Source of the DNA: an uncultured Flavobacteriaceae bacterium
GTDB taxonomy: Bacteria; Bacteroidota; Bacteroidia; Flavobacteriales; Flavobacteriaceae
DNA: 64,000 nucleotides
Direction: 5' to 3'
Assembly (NCBI GenBank): GCA_938029725.1
Contig: CALHGE010000022.1
Span: 40,664-104,663 of the forward strand
Shown here: positions 26,435-35,492 of the stretch, piece by piece
Numbering within the stretch: position 1 is the stretch's first letter
Layout: every line of letters begins with the position of its first letter
Translations under genes and position numbers: made by a program
Notes under the pieces: generated by a model
What the model was told of the DNA's origin: nothing
Database searches by the model: none
What the model saw: only the letters and a program-made list of their open reading frames with translations

Positions 26435-27631
26435 ATGAAAACCGTACTCATTTCTTTTCAAAATTTAGCTATTGTCACCCTTTTTATCGCTTTTTCTGCT
26501 TGTAAAGAAAAACAAGAAAAGCTGCTCGAATCTGATCCTATAGTGCAATATGAAGAGTCAGTTTCTATGCTGCCAATTGATAAACTAAAATTACCTGAGG
26601 GTTTTAAAATCGAAGTCTATGCAGATAGCATAGATGGTGCCCGTTCAATGGCAATGGGTGAGAACGGTACACTTTTCGTGGGAACTCGTAATGAAAATAA
26701 AGTATATGCCATTCAGGATCGGGACAAAGATTTTCGAGCAGACAAGGTCATTGTACTAGACTCTCTAGAAATGCCAAATGGGATTGCCTATAGAAAAGGT
26801 TCTTTATATGTAGCAGAAGTTGGCAGGCTACTGCGTTACGACAATATTGAATCGCAGTTAGATAATCCACCAACACCTGTTGTAGTTTATGATGATTACC
26901 CTACAAAATTTCATCATGGTTGGAAATATATAGCCTTTGGGCCTGATGATAAATTATACGTACCCGTAGGCGCCCCGTGCAATATTTGTGACTCTACAGT
27001 AGTCGACGAAAGATATTCTACAATTACGCGAATGGATCCCGACGGAAGCAACCGTGAAATTTACGCACAAGGAGTGCGAAATACGGTTGGTTTCACATGG
27101 CATCCAGAAACTAAAGAGATGTATTTCACAGATAACGGAAGAGATATGCTAGGTGATGATACTCCGCCTTGTGAATTGAATCGAGTTACACAAAAAGGAC
27201 AGCATTTTGGATATCCCTTTTGTCATGGCGGCATAGTCAAAGATCCTGAGTTTGGTGACCAACACCCTTGTTCTGATTTCATTGCTCCAGTTCAGGCGCT
27301 AGGGGCTCATGTTGCGCCATTAGGCCTTAAGTTTTCTTCAGGAAATATGTTTCCAGAAAAATATAAACAATATGCTTTTATCGCCGAACATGGTTCATGG
27401 AATCGTTCTAAAAAAGTAGGTTATAAAATTGCTTTGGTACAATTGCAAGATGGCAAAGCTATTTCTTATGAGACTTTTTTAGACGGATGGCTAGATGAGG
27501 AATCACAAGAACGCTTTGGTCGGCCGGTCGATCTTTTGTTTTTAGAAGATGGCTCCTTATTGATTTCTGATGATTTTGGAGATGCGATCTACCGTGTAAC
27601 CTACGAAGATAGTGAGTTGGCAAGTAATTAA
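26435..27631 (+). CDS. Sorbosone dehydrogenase-like propeller lipoprotein
   Basis: The 398-residue protein has a lipoprotein signal (FSAC, Cys24) followed by a six-blade propeller of the glucose/sorbosone dehydrogenase family: KLPEGFKIEVYAD, GIAYRKGSLYVAEVGRLLRY, HHGWKYIAFGPDDKLYV, GVRNTVGFTWHPETKEMYF, ADHGSWN-like AEHGSWNRS and GRPVDLLFLEDGSLLISDD. Members use PQQ to oxidise sugars or aldehydes. Whether this one binds PQQ cannot be told. The methyltransferase gene starts 24 nt after its stop. Confidence 0.87.
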   Translation: MKTVLISFQNLAIVTLFIAFSACKEKQEKLLESDPIVQYEESVSMLPIDKLKLPEGFKIEVYADSIDGARSMAMGENGTLFVGTRNENKVYAIQDRDKDFRADKVIVLDSLEMPNGIAYRKGSLYVAEVGRLLRYDNIESQLDNPPTPVVVYDDYPTKFHHGWKYIAFGPDDKLYVPVGAPCNICDSTVVDERYSTITRMDPDGSNREIYAQGVRNTVGFTWHPETKEMYFTDNGRDMLGDDTPPCELNRVTQKGQHFGYPFCHGGIVKDPEFGDQHPCSDFIAPVQALGAHVAPLGLKFSSGNMFPEKYKQYAFIAEHGSWNRSKKVGYKIALVQLQDGKAISYETFLDGWLDEESQERFGRPVDLLFLEDGSLLISDDFGDAIYRVTYEDSELASN

Positions 27632-27655
27632 AAAAGATCTTCTAAACGCTGCAAG

Positions 27656-28375
27656 ATGCAAAAAATCATCCAATTCGTATTACTGCTCCTCATTAGCTTA
27701 GTTTTTAATAAGTGTCAAGGGCAAGAACCAGTTTTAAAAGAGAAATACACCTTTAGAGCCGGTGACTCTAGTGGCATAGGGAAATGGCATATGGGGCGTG
27801 AAATTGCTCATGTAATGGGTTTTCAGGGGATGCGTTGGCTAGAGCGACCAGAAAGAGAAAAAGAGGAGAATACCACGCGATTGTTTAAAAATATGGATAT
27901 TCAAGCTAGCGATATAATTGCAGATATCGGCGCTGGATCAGGGTATCATGTGTTCAAAATGGCTGCAATTGCTTCCAAAGGTCAGGTGTACGCCGTAGAT
28001 ATTCAAGATGAAATGTTGACAGCCATCCAAACTAAAAAAGAAACCAGTGGTACTAGAAATATTTCAACAGTAAAAGGAGGTGAAAAAAGCGTAAATCTAG
28101 ACCCAAATTCTGTTGATAAAGTACTACTAGTTGATGTGTATCATGAATTTAACTTCCCTATCGAAATGATAGCATCCATTTATAAAGCCTTAAGGGCTGA
28201 TGGCAAACTCTACCTTATCGAATACCGGGGTGAAGATGATCGTGTGCCCATCAAAAAACTCCATAAAATGACAGAGAAACAAGCCATAAAAGAAATGAAA
28301 ATAGGAGGCTTGAAACTAGAAGAAAATATAGCCAATCTTCCATGGCAACATTGTATGGTGTTTGTAAAGTCTTAA
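27656..28375 (+). CDS. SAM-dependent methyltransferase with export signal
   Basis: The 239-residue protein begins with a hydrophobic stretch (residues 3-17) and a possible cleavage region NKCQGQ, so it looks exported. The rest is a class I methyltransferase: IIADIGAGSGYHVF near residue 85 (motif I), VYAVDIQDEM (Asp of motif II) and LLVDVYHEF. GMRWLERPEREKEE before the domain is typical of this subfamily. SAM is a cytoplasmic cofactor, so an exported enzyme is puzzling. It is probably cotranscribed with the propeller lipoprotein. Confidence 0.8.
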   Translation: MQKIIQFVLLLLISLVFNKCQGQEPVLKEKYTFRAGDSSGIGKWHMGREIAHVMGFQGMRWLERPEREKEENTTRLFKNMDIQASDIIADIGAGSGYHVFKMAAIASKGQVYAVDIQDEMLTAIQTKKETSGTRNISTVKGGEKSVNLDPNSVDKVLLVDVYHEFNFPIEMIASIYKALRADGKLYLIEYRGEDDRVPIKKLHKMTEKQAIKEMKIGGLKLEENIANLPWQHCMVFVKS

Positions 28376-28452
28376 TTTATAGTGCTTCACCGAACAAGAA
28401 AGCATTAAACCAGCGCTGCGCTGCAGCAGTACAATATCTAAGAAAAGATATA

Positions 28453-29073
28453 TTACTCTTTTCCTATTTCAATATGCTTCGCCCTTTCCATAAAGTGGTC
28501 TTCAAAGCGTTTAAGCCTTGGGTCTAGCTTTTCAGCATACAAAACGTACTGACATCTTATGATGCTTTGCGCCAGCATAATTAGCGTTGTAAACTCGCTT
28601 TTCTGAATTAAGAATTCAGCATCTTCAATACTGAATATCTTTAATGCTGAGACACTTACACCATTGGTTAGAAAGAGTTTTCGAAGCGTTTTGGGGGTGG
28701 TAATAAGAACATCAATCCCCATATAAATTTCTGACTTCTGAACATCAATATGTAGTTGTTCGTAGCTTGCATAAACTCGCGTAGAACTATGCTTTGTATA
28801 CTTTAAAAATTCATCGTACAACGCTAAGGCTTTTGCTTTGTTTTCAACTATTACAACAGCTCGTGGTGCATCGTCCACAGCCTCACATTTTAGCTTGTGT
28901 AAAGTAGTAAGTATTAGGGTAGTCGTTTTTCCGCTATCTTTTGGCGCAATGCAGAAAGCATTAGCCCCGCTTTTTATAATAGGAATCGTACTTTTTTGAA
29001 AAGTATTAGGACTTTCTATTGAACAACGTTCTAAGCCTTCAAGTAAATGGGGGTGCAGCTTTTTAAATGACAT
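28453..29073 (-). CDS. Single-domain DEAD-box relative with degenerate motifs
   Basis: The 206-residue protein matches only the first RecA domain of DEAD-box helicases. It has a Q-motif-like start (ESPNTFQKSTIPII), a Walker A variant APKDSGKTTT (Gly-Lys-Thr kept), TPKTLRKL in place of TPGRL, and IEDAEFLI where IVLDEADRML is normal, so the DEAD box is degenerate. SAT and the second RecA domain are missing. It can hardly unwind RNA by itself; it might bind nucleotide or a partner helicase. A 24-bp palindrome sits at its promoter. Confidence 0.75.
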   Translation of the reverse strand: MSFKKLHPHLLEGLERCSIESPNTFQKSTIPIIKSGANAFCIAPKDSGKTTTLILTTLHKLKCEAVDDAPRAVVIVENKAKALALYDEFLKYTKHSSTRVYASYEQLHIDVQKSEIYMGIDVLITTPKTLRKLFLTNGVSVSALKIFSIEDAEFLIQKSEFTTLIMLAQSIIRCQYVLYAEKLDPRLKRFEDHFMERAKHIEIGKE

Positions 29074-29098
29074 ATGGTTTTACTCTAAAATTGCACTT

Positions 29099-29130
29099 TG
29101 GCATCAAAGTGCTTTGATGCCACAAATATA
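29099..29130 (-). promoter_or_regulatory. Promoter with 24-bp palindrome
   Basis: On the minus strand TATATTTG (29130-29123) is an exact -7 match. Adjacent bases 29099-29122 form a perfect palindrome with 11-bp arms (TGGCATCAAAG / CTTTGATGCCA) and a 2-bp centre, at the expected transcription start and leader. Confidence 0.7.
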
Positions 29131-29218
29131 CAGCCAATCAATGGGATGAGAAAAGAAGGAATTTATAATTTCGTTTTGTGCAATTAAAACAGCTTCAAGC
29201 TCATAAGAAGGTGAAAGC

Positions 29219-29971
29219 TTAGTCTCTTTTATGAACCACAGCTATAGGCTTTAGTTGAATTAGGCCTATCCTGTTTAAAAAGCGAATAATAAGATAAGTC
29301 ACATCTATTTCATACCAATGTACACCACCAAAATTCGCCCTTGTGCTATGCTTATGGTGGTTGTTGTGATAGCCTTCTCCCATCATTAAAAAATCAAAAC
29401 GGAATAAATTTTTTGAAGTATCTGTAGTTTTAAAATTCACATAGCCATAAATATGCCCAAACCAGTTGATAATTACACCGTGTATTGGTGCCATTAGAAA
29501 CAACACCGGTAATAATAACCATTGCCACCATGCATTAGCAAAAAACACAAATAGCAGCGTATACAGAGTTATCCAAAACAGTCTCGAAATACGTGAACCA
29601 GCAAAGCGGTCAAATTTTTTCCATTGGGGCACATTCTTTTTGAATTTTGAATCTACTTCAACGCGATCATTATTAATATCTTGATAGATATTTTTCGTCT
29701 TCCACATCATAGCGAAAAGGTTGCTATCATATTTGGGCGAGTGTGGATCTTTTTCGGTATCAGTGTAGGCATGATGCATGCGATGCATGACACCATAGCC
29801 ATAGGCACTTAAATAACTAGGACCCTGAAAAACCCAGGTTAAAATAAAAGTAATTTTTTCTAAGGTCTTTGACATCGTAAAGGTTTGATGCGCAGCATAT
29901 CTATGCAGAAAGAAAGATTGGAAGAATAAACCAGAATACCACAAGGCAATTACTAGAATTATTAAAAACAT
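29219..29971 (-). CDS. Acyl-CoA (stearoyl-type) desaturase
   Basis: The 250-residue integral membrane protein has the three His boxes of the family: HRYAAH at 23-28, HRMHHAYTD near 63 and EGYHNNHHKH near 203. It introduces a double bond into fatty acyl chains using iron and oxygen and so adjusts membrane fluidity. Its promoter matches the consensus exactly. The Crp/Fnr-type gene lies just upstream on the same strand. Confidence 0.93.
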   Translation of the reverse strand: MFLIILVIALWYSGLFFQSFFLHRYAAHQTFTMSKTLEKITFILTWVFQGPSYLSAYGYGVMHRMHHAYTDTEKDPHSPKYDSNLFAMMWKTKNIYQDINNDRVEVDSKFKKNVPQWKKFDRFAGSRISRLFWITLYTLLFVFFANAWWQWLLLPVLFLMAPIHGVIINWFGHIYGYVNFKTTDTSKNLFRFDFLMMGEGYHNNHHKHSTRANFGGVHWYEIDVTYLIIRFLNRIGLIQLKPIAVVHKRD

Positions 29972-29983
29972 AACTTTTTTTTA

Positions 29984-30014
29984 CAAAGTTACTGAGCCTT
30001 ACGTAAGACCACAA
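29984..30014 (-). promoter_or_regulatory. Desaturase promoter (TTG-N20-TAACTTTG)
   Basis: On the minus strand TTG at 30014-30012 and TAACTTTG at 29991-29984 are separated by 20 nt, an ideal Bacteroidetes promoter 13 bp before the desaturase ATG. Confidence 0.75.
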
Positions 30015-30024
30015 TGAACCTAAG

Positions 30025-30621
30025 TTAAGTAATACGCTTACGAATACGACTTAAAGCCTGTGGTGTAACCCCTATATAAGAGCTGATATACTTTAAAGGA
30101 ATCTCTTTTATCACCGCTGGCCGATCTTTAAAAAGATTCAGGTAGCGCTCTTCTGCCGTATAATGAAGTAAGGTTTGTTCTCTTTTTGACTTAATTAAAA
30201 AAAGACGTTCTGCGGTCAATCTTCCTATTAAATTACCAATTTTAGTAGTTTTGTAAACCTCTTGTAAATCCGCGTAGCTGATACTTAAAATGGTTGTTTT
30301 CGTCAGTGCCTGTAACTCGTAGAGCGAAGGTTTACGCGTTAGAAATGAATCATATGCGCTAACAAATTGACTTCCGAAACTGAATCCAAAAGTAACCTCT
30401 TTACTCGGATCACTTTTGGGTATATACAAGCGTACAATACCAGAGACGATAAAGGAGATATGGTTCTCTATAGCACCCAACTTTAAAAAGGTGGTTTTTT
30501 TAGGAATATCACGCCTCGTAAGTCGTGATGAAAAGAAAATCCAATCTGCATCAGAGATTTCAGAGATTTGATTAAGGTAGCTGCGAACTATTTCTAAAGT
30601 AGTGATCGTGTTCATAATCAT
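30025..30621 (-). CDS. Crp/Fnr family transcriptional regulator
   Basis: The 198-residue protein (196 if the second Met is used) has a cyclic-nucleotide-binding-type beta-roll at residues 25-115 (FLKLGAIENHISFIVSGIVRLY) and a C-terminal winged helix with IPLKYISSYIGVTPQALSRIRKRI. Cys residues for an FeS cluster are absent, so it is not a classical FNR. It lies divergent from the DoxX-like gene at 30864 and may control it. Confidence 0.9.
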   Translation of the reverse strand: MIMNTITTLEIVRSYLNQISEISDADWIFFSSRLTRRDIPKKTTFLKLGAIENHISFIVSGIVRLYIPKSDPSKEVTFGFSFGSQFVSAYDSFLTRKPSLYELQALTKTTILSISYADLQEVYKTTKIGNLIGRLTAERLFLIKSKREQTLLHYTAEERYLNLFKDRPAVIKEIPLKYISSYIGVTPQALSRIRKRIT

Positions 30622-30863
30622 AGTTCTGCAAGGTAATCATCTGTCTAAAACTGAAACTATGATTTTGTAAATGTATTTTTAAATCAGGTTATGCTAAAAA
30701 AACATAGTTAATCTTTCTTTTCGTTTTGTATTTGTTCATTTTTGTGAAGAATATAAATTAATAACAAAATGGTGAGGATACCTATTGAATTGTCATAGCC
30801 AATAAAAGCCTATGCTCTTCAGCTTAAAACGATATGTTGCCTCAGCTAGTAATACTTAAAAAT

Positions 30864-31232
30864 ATGAACTATTTTACTGTAATTTTGCAGTGTATTGTTG
30901 CCTTTAGTATTTTAAATGTTTGGCTACTGCAAAACAAAAAACCTACCCAATGGCGTGGTGGTGATGCTACTACCATTATTGAAGAGTTTAAAGTGTATGG
31001 GCTTCCTGCCTGGTTGTGCTATGTGGTGGGCGCCTTAAAGGTCTCTTTGGCCTTAGGCCTTCTGACTGCTATTTGGTATCCGAGTATTCAACAAATATCT
31101 GCCTTAGGTCTTGCTGCACTTCTCACCGGTTCTATACTCATGCACCTTAAAATTAAAGACCCTATAAAAAAATCTTTTCCCGCATTTTTGTTTCTAATGA
31201 TGTGTATTTACATTGCTTTTCCTATGTTTTAG
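30864..31232 (+). CDS. DoxX-like membrane protein
   Basis: From the ATG at 30864 (the frame opens 30 nt earlier but that part is not membrane-like) the product has 122 residues and four hydrophobic helices. ALGLAALLTGSILMHLKIKD matches the DoxX-like family. It is related to the convergent gene 7 bp beyond its stop. Confidence 0.8.
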   Translation: MNYFTVILQCIVAFSILNVWLLQNKKPTQWRGGDATTIIEEFKVYGLPAWLCYVVGALKVSLALGLLTAIWYPSIQQISALGLAALLTGSILMHLKIKDPIKKSFPAFLFLMMCIYIAFPMF

Positions 31233-31239
31233 CAATGCG

Positions 31240-31587
31240 CTACAACACTAAAAAAGATTCATAAAAGATGTAGCCATTTAATATGGCATAGAAAAAGGAA
31301 GGAAAAGCCTGTACAAAAGAATCTCTTATTTTTAATCGCACGAGAAAGCCCAAAAGCATTAATACACTTAAACCTAATGCTGCTATTGGCTGCAAAATGG
31401 GCTGATAAAAAAGGCCTATAAGTAAGCCGACACCTCCTAAGAGCTGCAATACCCCTACAAATTTTCTAAATTTAGCAAGTCCGTACCGCTTGAACTCAGA
31501 CTTCATTTGTGACATAACAAAACAGGTGCCACCAAAAAGCAGAAATGATACTGCAGAAAAAAGGGTTAAGTAGCTTATAATACGCAT
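31240..31587 (-). CDS. DoxX-like membrane protein (convergent paralogue)
   Basis: The 115-residue protein has four helices; ALGLSVLMLLGFLVRLKIRD and the following AFPSFFYA align with the convergent neighbour. Function unknown beyond family membership. Confidence 0.8.
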   Translation of the reverse strand: MRIISYLTLFSAVSFLLFGGTCFVMSQMKSEFKRYGLAKFRKFVGVLQLLGGVGLLIGLFYQPILQPIAALGLSVLMLLGFLVRLKIRDSFVQAFPSFFYAILNGYIFYESFLVL

Positions 31588-31739
31588 GTTGGCTTAAAGT
31601 TTCGTTAGCTGTTGTTTTAGCAATTGATAAAGATAAAAAATCAATTCAACTTTTGCTTCTTCCATAGTAACCCAAATTAAGAGAACTAGTGCTGAATCTC
31701 AAACAGAAGTAAAAACTGCTTAATTAAAGTAACAACACT

Positions 31740-32112
31740 AAACATAGTCCGAGTGGCTGCCCGCAATGATGTCTATTCAAAGCTAGCAGCACCGATTTTC
31801 GCGCGAGCCTGGTTGAAACTTAGGGTATAGCTAGACCTTATTGCCGTATTTACAGCTACCACTAACACCTTTGCAAAATTATTACTAGCAAGGGTCGATA
31901 AGCTTCTATCATGAGAGATGAAAGCTGCATCAACAAAAATTCAACTTATCACCTAGCTGCTATAAATTTTGAAGCAGCAGCCCGTATGGAAGCCATCGAT
32001 TCGAATGATCATAAATGTGCGGTAACAAACAATTACTACGATTGTTACTGCCGATGCAGAAGCTTCTAACGAAGTAATTCCTGCTATAGAAACCGATGCG
32101 ATGCAAGAGTAA
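31740..32112 (+). pseudogene. Decayed gene remnant
   Basis: The gap from 31588 to 32254 has no intact gene but holds coding-like pieces in shifting plus-strand frames: VRVAARNDVYSKLAAP near 31750, AINFEAAARMEAIDSNDH near 31955, and a final TIVTADAEASNEVIPAIETD...QE ending with TAA at 32110-32112. A textbook terminator follows 15 nt later. Frameshifts and stops separate the pieces. I do not know the original family. It could also be a chance run of open frames. Confidence 0.4.
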
Positions 32113-32127
32113 AAAAATGTATTCAAG

Positions 32128-32169
32128 ATTTAAAAAGACGATGGCTGCCCTCTAATCGTCTTTTTAAAT
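32128..32169. terminator. Terminator with perfect 15-bp stem
   Basis: ATTTAAAAAGACGAT (32128-32142) pairs perfectly with ATCGTCTTTTTAAAT (32155-32169) around a 12-nt loop. No intact gene now lies just upstream, which supports a lost gene there. Confidence 0.9.
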
Positions 32170-32254
32170 TTCTAAGCGCTTGGTATAAACTCAAATTGAA
32201 GTCTCCACAATTTTATAATTAATGATATCTTTAGCCAACATTTAAAAGTTTTCT

Positions 32255-32827
32255 ATGTACACTAAGTTCACTAGTCTCCTACTAACATTTCTTATTTCAT
32301 TTAGCGCTTTGGCGCAAAATAATAGTCCCGCAAAACAGTTCTGGACTAGCTTGCAATCGCATTGTGGTAAAGCATATGAAGGTAGTTTAGCATTACCAGA
32401 AGAAGATGCAGACTTTGGTGGAAAGAAGCTTACTATGCATGTGCGCACTTGTAGTGATACAGAGATTAAAATTCCTTTTTTTGTTGGCGATGATAAGTCA
32501 CGGACTTGGGTTTTAAGCTATGTAAATGATCGTATTGCTTTAAAACATGATCATAGACATGAAGATGGTACGGAAGACGCTGTGAATTTTTATGGCGGCG
32601 TTAGCACCAATCCTGGTAAAGCTGGTATTCAAATCTTTTCTGCAGATGCACATACGCAAGCGATAATACCGGGTGCTGCCACCAATGTTTGGTGGATTAC
32701 TATTGACGATACTACATTCACATACAATCTAAGACGTCTCGATACAGAACGTGTTTTTAAAGTGGTTATGGATCTTACAAAGCCTATTGAAACACCAGAA
32801 GCACCTTGGGGCTGGATTGAGAAATAG
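32255..32827 (+). CDS. Secreted protein of unknown function
   Basis: The 190-residue protein has a signal peptide (cut after ALA at residue 20). The mature part holds FWTSLQSHCGKAYEGSL near 30, two Cys residues, and KHDHRHEDGTED with several His and Asp residues that could bind metal. I know similar proteins only as conserved hypothetical secreted proteins of Bacteroidetes. A near-consensus TATCTTTA lies about 30 bp upstream. It precedes the kinase gene by 98 bp but the two need not be linked. Confidence 0.75.
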   Translation: MYTKFTSLLLTFLISFSALAQNNSPAKQFWTSLQSHCGKAYEGSLALPEEDADFGGKKLTMHVRTCSDTEIKIPFFVGDDKSRTWVLSYVNDRIALKHDHRHEDGTEDAVNFYGGVSTNPGKAGIQIFSADAHTQAIIPGAATNVWWITIDDTTFTYNLRRLDTERVFKVVMDLTKPIETPEAPWGWIEK

Positions 32828-32925
32828 CTTTTTGCAGCAAGCTAAAATAACATACATTGTTTTTACATATTGATAAGGTCAAAGAATGGCCAATTGCCTA
32901 TCTTTAAAAAAATGCCCTTACAAAT

Positions 32926-34836
32926 TTGAAAAACCACTTTGTACTTCATTATACCCTTTCGCTACTTTTTTTATTCGCTTTAATTCAGCCCTGTTTTTCT
33001 AGCACCTCATTTTTTGATCAAAGCGGACAGCAAAAACAAACTGCAGCTGCCCCAGCATATTATGATGCCGGTATTCTTTTATTAAAAAATAATAAAAAGG
33101 ATAGCGCGTATACTGCGTTTAAAAAAGGACATGTGCTTGCAACGAAAGTAGATGACCCTTACTTAATTGCCTTGGGCAACTACCATTTAGGGGGTTACTA
33201 CTATCAAACAAAGGATATTCCGCAGGCCATTAGCTTTATAAATACTGCTTTAGTGAGTTTTGAGAATCAAAATAGAAAGACAAATGCTGCAAAATGTTAT
33301 TATAAATTAGGCCATATTTATAAAAGTATTTCAGATTTTGAGAAGGCCTTATCGTATTCCTTTAAGGCATTACAGATGAGTGAAGAAATAGCTAGTGAAG
33401 TACAAATCATTCGAAGCTCAACTCAAATTGGATCTATATATTTAATTACAGGCGATTATAAAGCAGCGGATCTTAATTTTAAAAGGTCACTTCAGTTACA
33501 AGAAAAGATACAAGACGATACTGGCTTAGTACTCACCTATTTAAATTTAGGAGCTTTAAGTCAAAAACAAAAACTATTTGAAGAAGCACTTTCCTATTTT
33601 TATGGAGGTTTAAAAAAGGTGAATAACCTTTCTGAAAAGGGCGAAATAAAGCAAGGTTTAAAAGATGATCAAGCTATTTTACTAGGTAATATTGGTTCTA
33701 CTTTAAGGGCGAAAGATGATTACAAGGGGTCTTTAGAATATCTTTTTAAAGCCTTAGAAATAAAAAAGGAACTCAAAAGAAATGTAAGTACGGCACATAC
33801 CTATAATGATATCGCGGAGACGTATATAAAAATGCAGGATTACGGCAAGGCAAAACAGTTTGCATTAGAAGGCGCCCGATTGGCAAAGAATGAGAGTGTT
33901 AGCAAAGAACGATGGGCCTATTTTTTACTTTCTAAATGTGAATATGCGCTAGAGAACTACAAGAGTTCCTATGACAACTTTCAAACGTATAACATATTAA
34001 AGGATAGCATTTTTACAGCCGAAAAGGCCTCTCGATTTAATGAAATGCAAATACAATACGATACTGAAAAACGGGACTACCAAATAAAGGCGCAAGAAAA
34101 GGATATTGCCTTATTAGATACCCAAAATCGTTTAAAATCTCAATTATTATGGTTTGGAGGATTTGGTCTATTAGCCGTATTTGGATTGATTTCAGCACTT
34201 ACTTCTCGGGCAAAAATAAGGGAGAATGTTAAACAAAAAGAACAGTTTACCCAGGGCTTAATTGAGGCACAAGAAAATGAACGTACCAGAGTTTCTAAAG
34301 ATTTACATGACAGTGTAGGGCAGCAACTTACCTTCTTAAAAAAGAAAGCTCAAAACTTAGAGCAGCAAGAATTATCCGATTTGGCAAATGTTGCTTTAGA
34401 AGAGGTACGGAGTATATCAAGAGACCTCTACCCAGCAACATTAAAGCAGCTGGGTTTAACGGCTAGTATTGAGCAACTTTTATTTGACTTGGACGGAGAG
34501 TCAGACTTGTTTTTCTCTGTAGAATTAGAAGATATCAATACTAATTTTAATGAGGCAGAAACCTTAAACTTGTATCGATTCATACAAGAGTCTGTAACGA
34601 ATGTGCTCAAGCATGCTGATGCGAAAACCTTGATTGTGAACATTTTTAAACATAAAAATGTTGTTGAAGTGTTGATAAAGGATAATGGTTGCGGGTTTCA
34701 AACCAACAAAGGGGTATTGCAAAATAGTCTCGGATTAAAAACCATGGCAGAACGTATACGTATTTTAAAAGGCAAACTATCCATTCAAAGTACAAGTGAA
34801 CTAGGCACCACAATATTGGTAAAAATTCCCGTATAA
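32926..34836 (+). CDS. TPR-containing sensor histidine kinase (TTG start)
   Basis: The 636-residue protein begins at a TTG; the only nearby ATG (32911) is followed at once by a stop in its frame, and the TTG gives a clean signal peptide. Residues 40-375 are tetratricopeptide repeats, outside the cytoplasm. One membrane helix follows near 402-424. The HisKA_3 box is SKDLHDSVGQQL (His near residue 461), and the HATPase part ends with DNGCGFQ and NSLGLKTMAERI. This is the NarX/DegS-type class that pairs with LuxR-type regulators. The regulator gene starts at the next base, so they form one operon. Confidence 0.92.
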   Translation: MKNHFVLHYTLSLLFLFALIQPCFSSTSFFDQSGQQKQTAAAPAYYDAGILLLKNNKKDSAYTAFKKGHVLATKVDDPYLIALGNYHLGGYYYQTKDIPQAISFINTALVSFENQNRKTNAAKCYYKLGHIYKSISDFEKALSYSFKALQMSEEIASEVQIIRSSTQIGSIYLITGDYKAADLNFKRSLQLQEKIQDDTGLVLTYLNLGALSQKQKLFEEALSYFYGGLKKVNNLSEKGEIKQGLKDDQAILLGNIGSTLRAKDDYKGSLEYLFKALEIKKELKRNVSTAHTYNDIAETYIKMQDYGKAKQFALEGARLAKNESVSKERWAYFLLSKCEYALENYKSSYDNFQTYNILKDSIFTAEKASRFNEMQIQYDTEKRDYQIKAQEKDIALLDTQNRLKSQLLWFGGFGLLAVFGLISALTSRAKIRENVKQKEQFTQGLIEAQENERTRVSKDLHDSVGQQLTFLKKKAQNLEQQELSDLANVALEEVRSISRDLYPATLKQLGLTASIEQLLFDLDGESDLFFSVELEDINTNFNEAETLNLYRFIQESVTNVLKHADAKTLIVNIFKHKNVVEVLIKDNGCGFQTNKGVLQNSLGLKTMAERIRILKGKLSIQSTSELGTTILVKIPV

Positions 34837-35481
34837 ATGAGTAACAATATTAGCATCTTCGTAGCAGACGATCACCCTATGTTATTAAAGGGTTTGGTGG
34901 TTGAATTAAAAGAGTATAATTATGAGGTAGTTGGTACCGCAACAAATGGCGCAAGCGCTTTAGAGCAAGTTATAGCGCTACAACCTACTATTGCGCTTTT
35001 AGATATGGAAATGCCCATGTTAACTGGCCTTGAAGTCATCCAAAAATGTAAAGAAGAGCATGTCGAGACTAAATTTATTATTCTCACTTCTCACAAAGAG
35101 AAAGGCTTTATTCATCAGGCCAAGCTATTAAATATCATGGGCTATATCTTAAAAGATGAGCCTTTTCAAGAAGTGCATAATTGCATTCAAAGTGTGAGTA
35201 GGGGTGAGCCTTATTTCAGTAAAGTATTTAATGATGTTTTAGACAATGAGATTACTCCAGAATTACAAAAAATAAAACTATTGTCTCCTTCTGAGCGAAC
35301 GATACTGCGTTTAGTAGCACAAGAAAAATCATCTAAACAAATAGGAGAGTTGCTTAGTATTTCTAGCCGAACGGTAGAAAAACATCGGGCTAATATAAAA
35401 GCCAAGTTGGCATTAGCACCTCAGCCAGATGCACTTCTTATGTGGGCCAAAGAGTTCAAAGATTTTCTTTCAAACCTATAA
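34837..35481 (+). CDS. NarL/LuxR-type response regulator
   Basis: The 214-residue protein has a receiver domain (acidic pocket ADDHP, phospho-acceptor Asp56 in LLDMEMP, Lys in ILKDE) and a LuxR-type helix-turn-helix at about 148-205 (LSPSERTILRLVAQEKSSKQIGELL, RTVEKHRANI). It starts directly after the kinase stop. Its likely target is the cytolysin gene 129 bp downstream, where three phased TACGTA boxes are found. Confidence 0.94.
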   Translation: MSNNISIFVADDHPMLLKGLVVELKEYNYEVVGTATNGASALEQVIALQPTIALLDMEMPMLTGLEVIQKCKEEHVETKFIILTSHKEKGFIHQAKLLNIMGYILKDEPFQEVHNCIQSVSRGEPYFSKVFNDVLDNEITPELQKIKLLSPSERTILRLVAQEKSSKQIGELLSISSRTVEKHRANIKAKLALAPQPDALLMWAKEFKDFLSNL

Positions 35482-35492
35482 TTACATATTAG

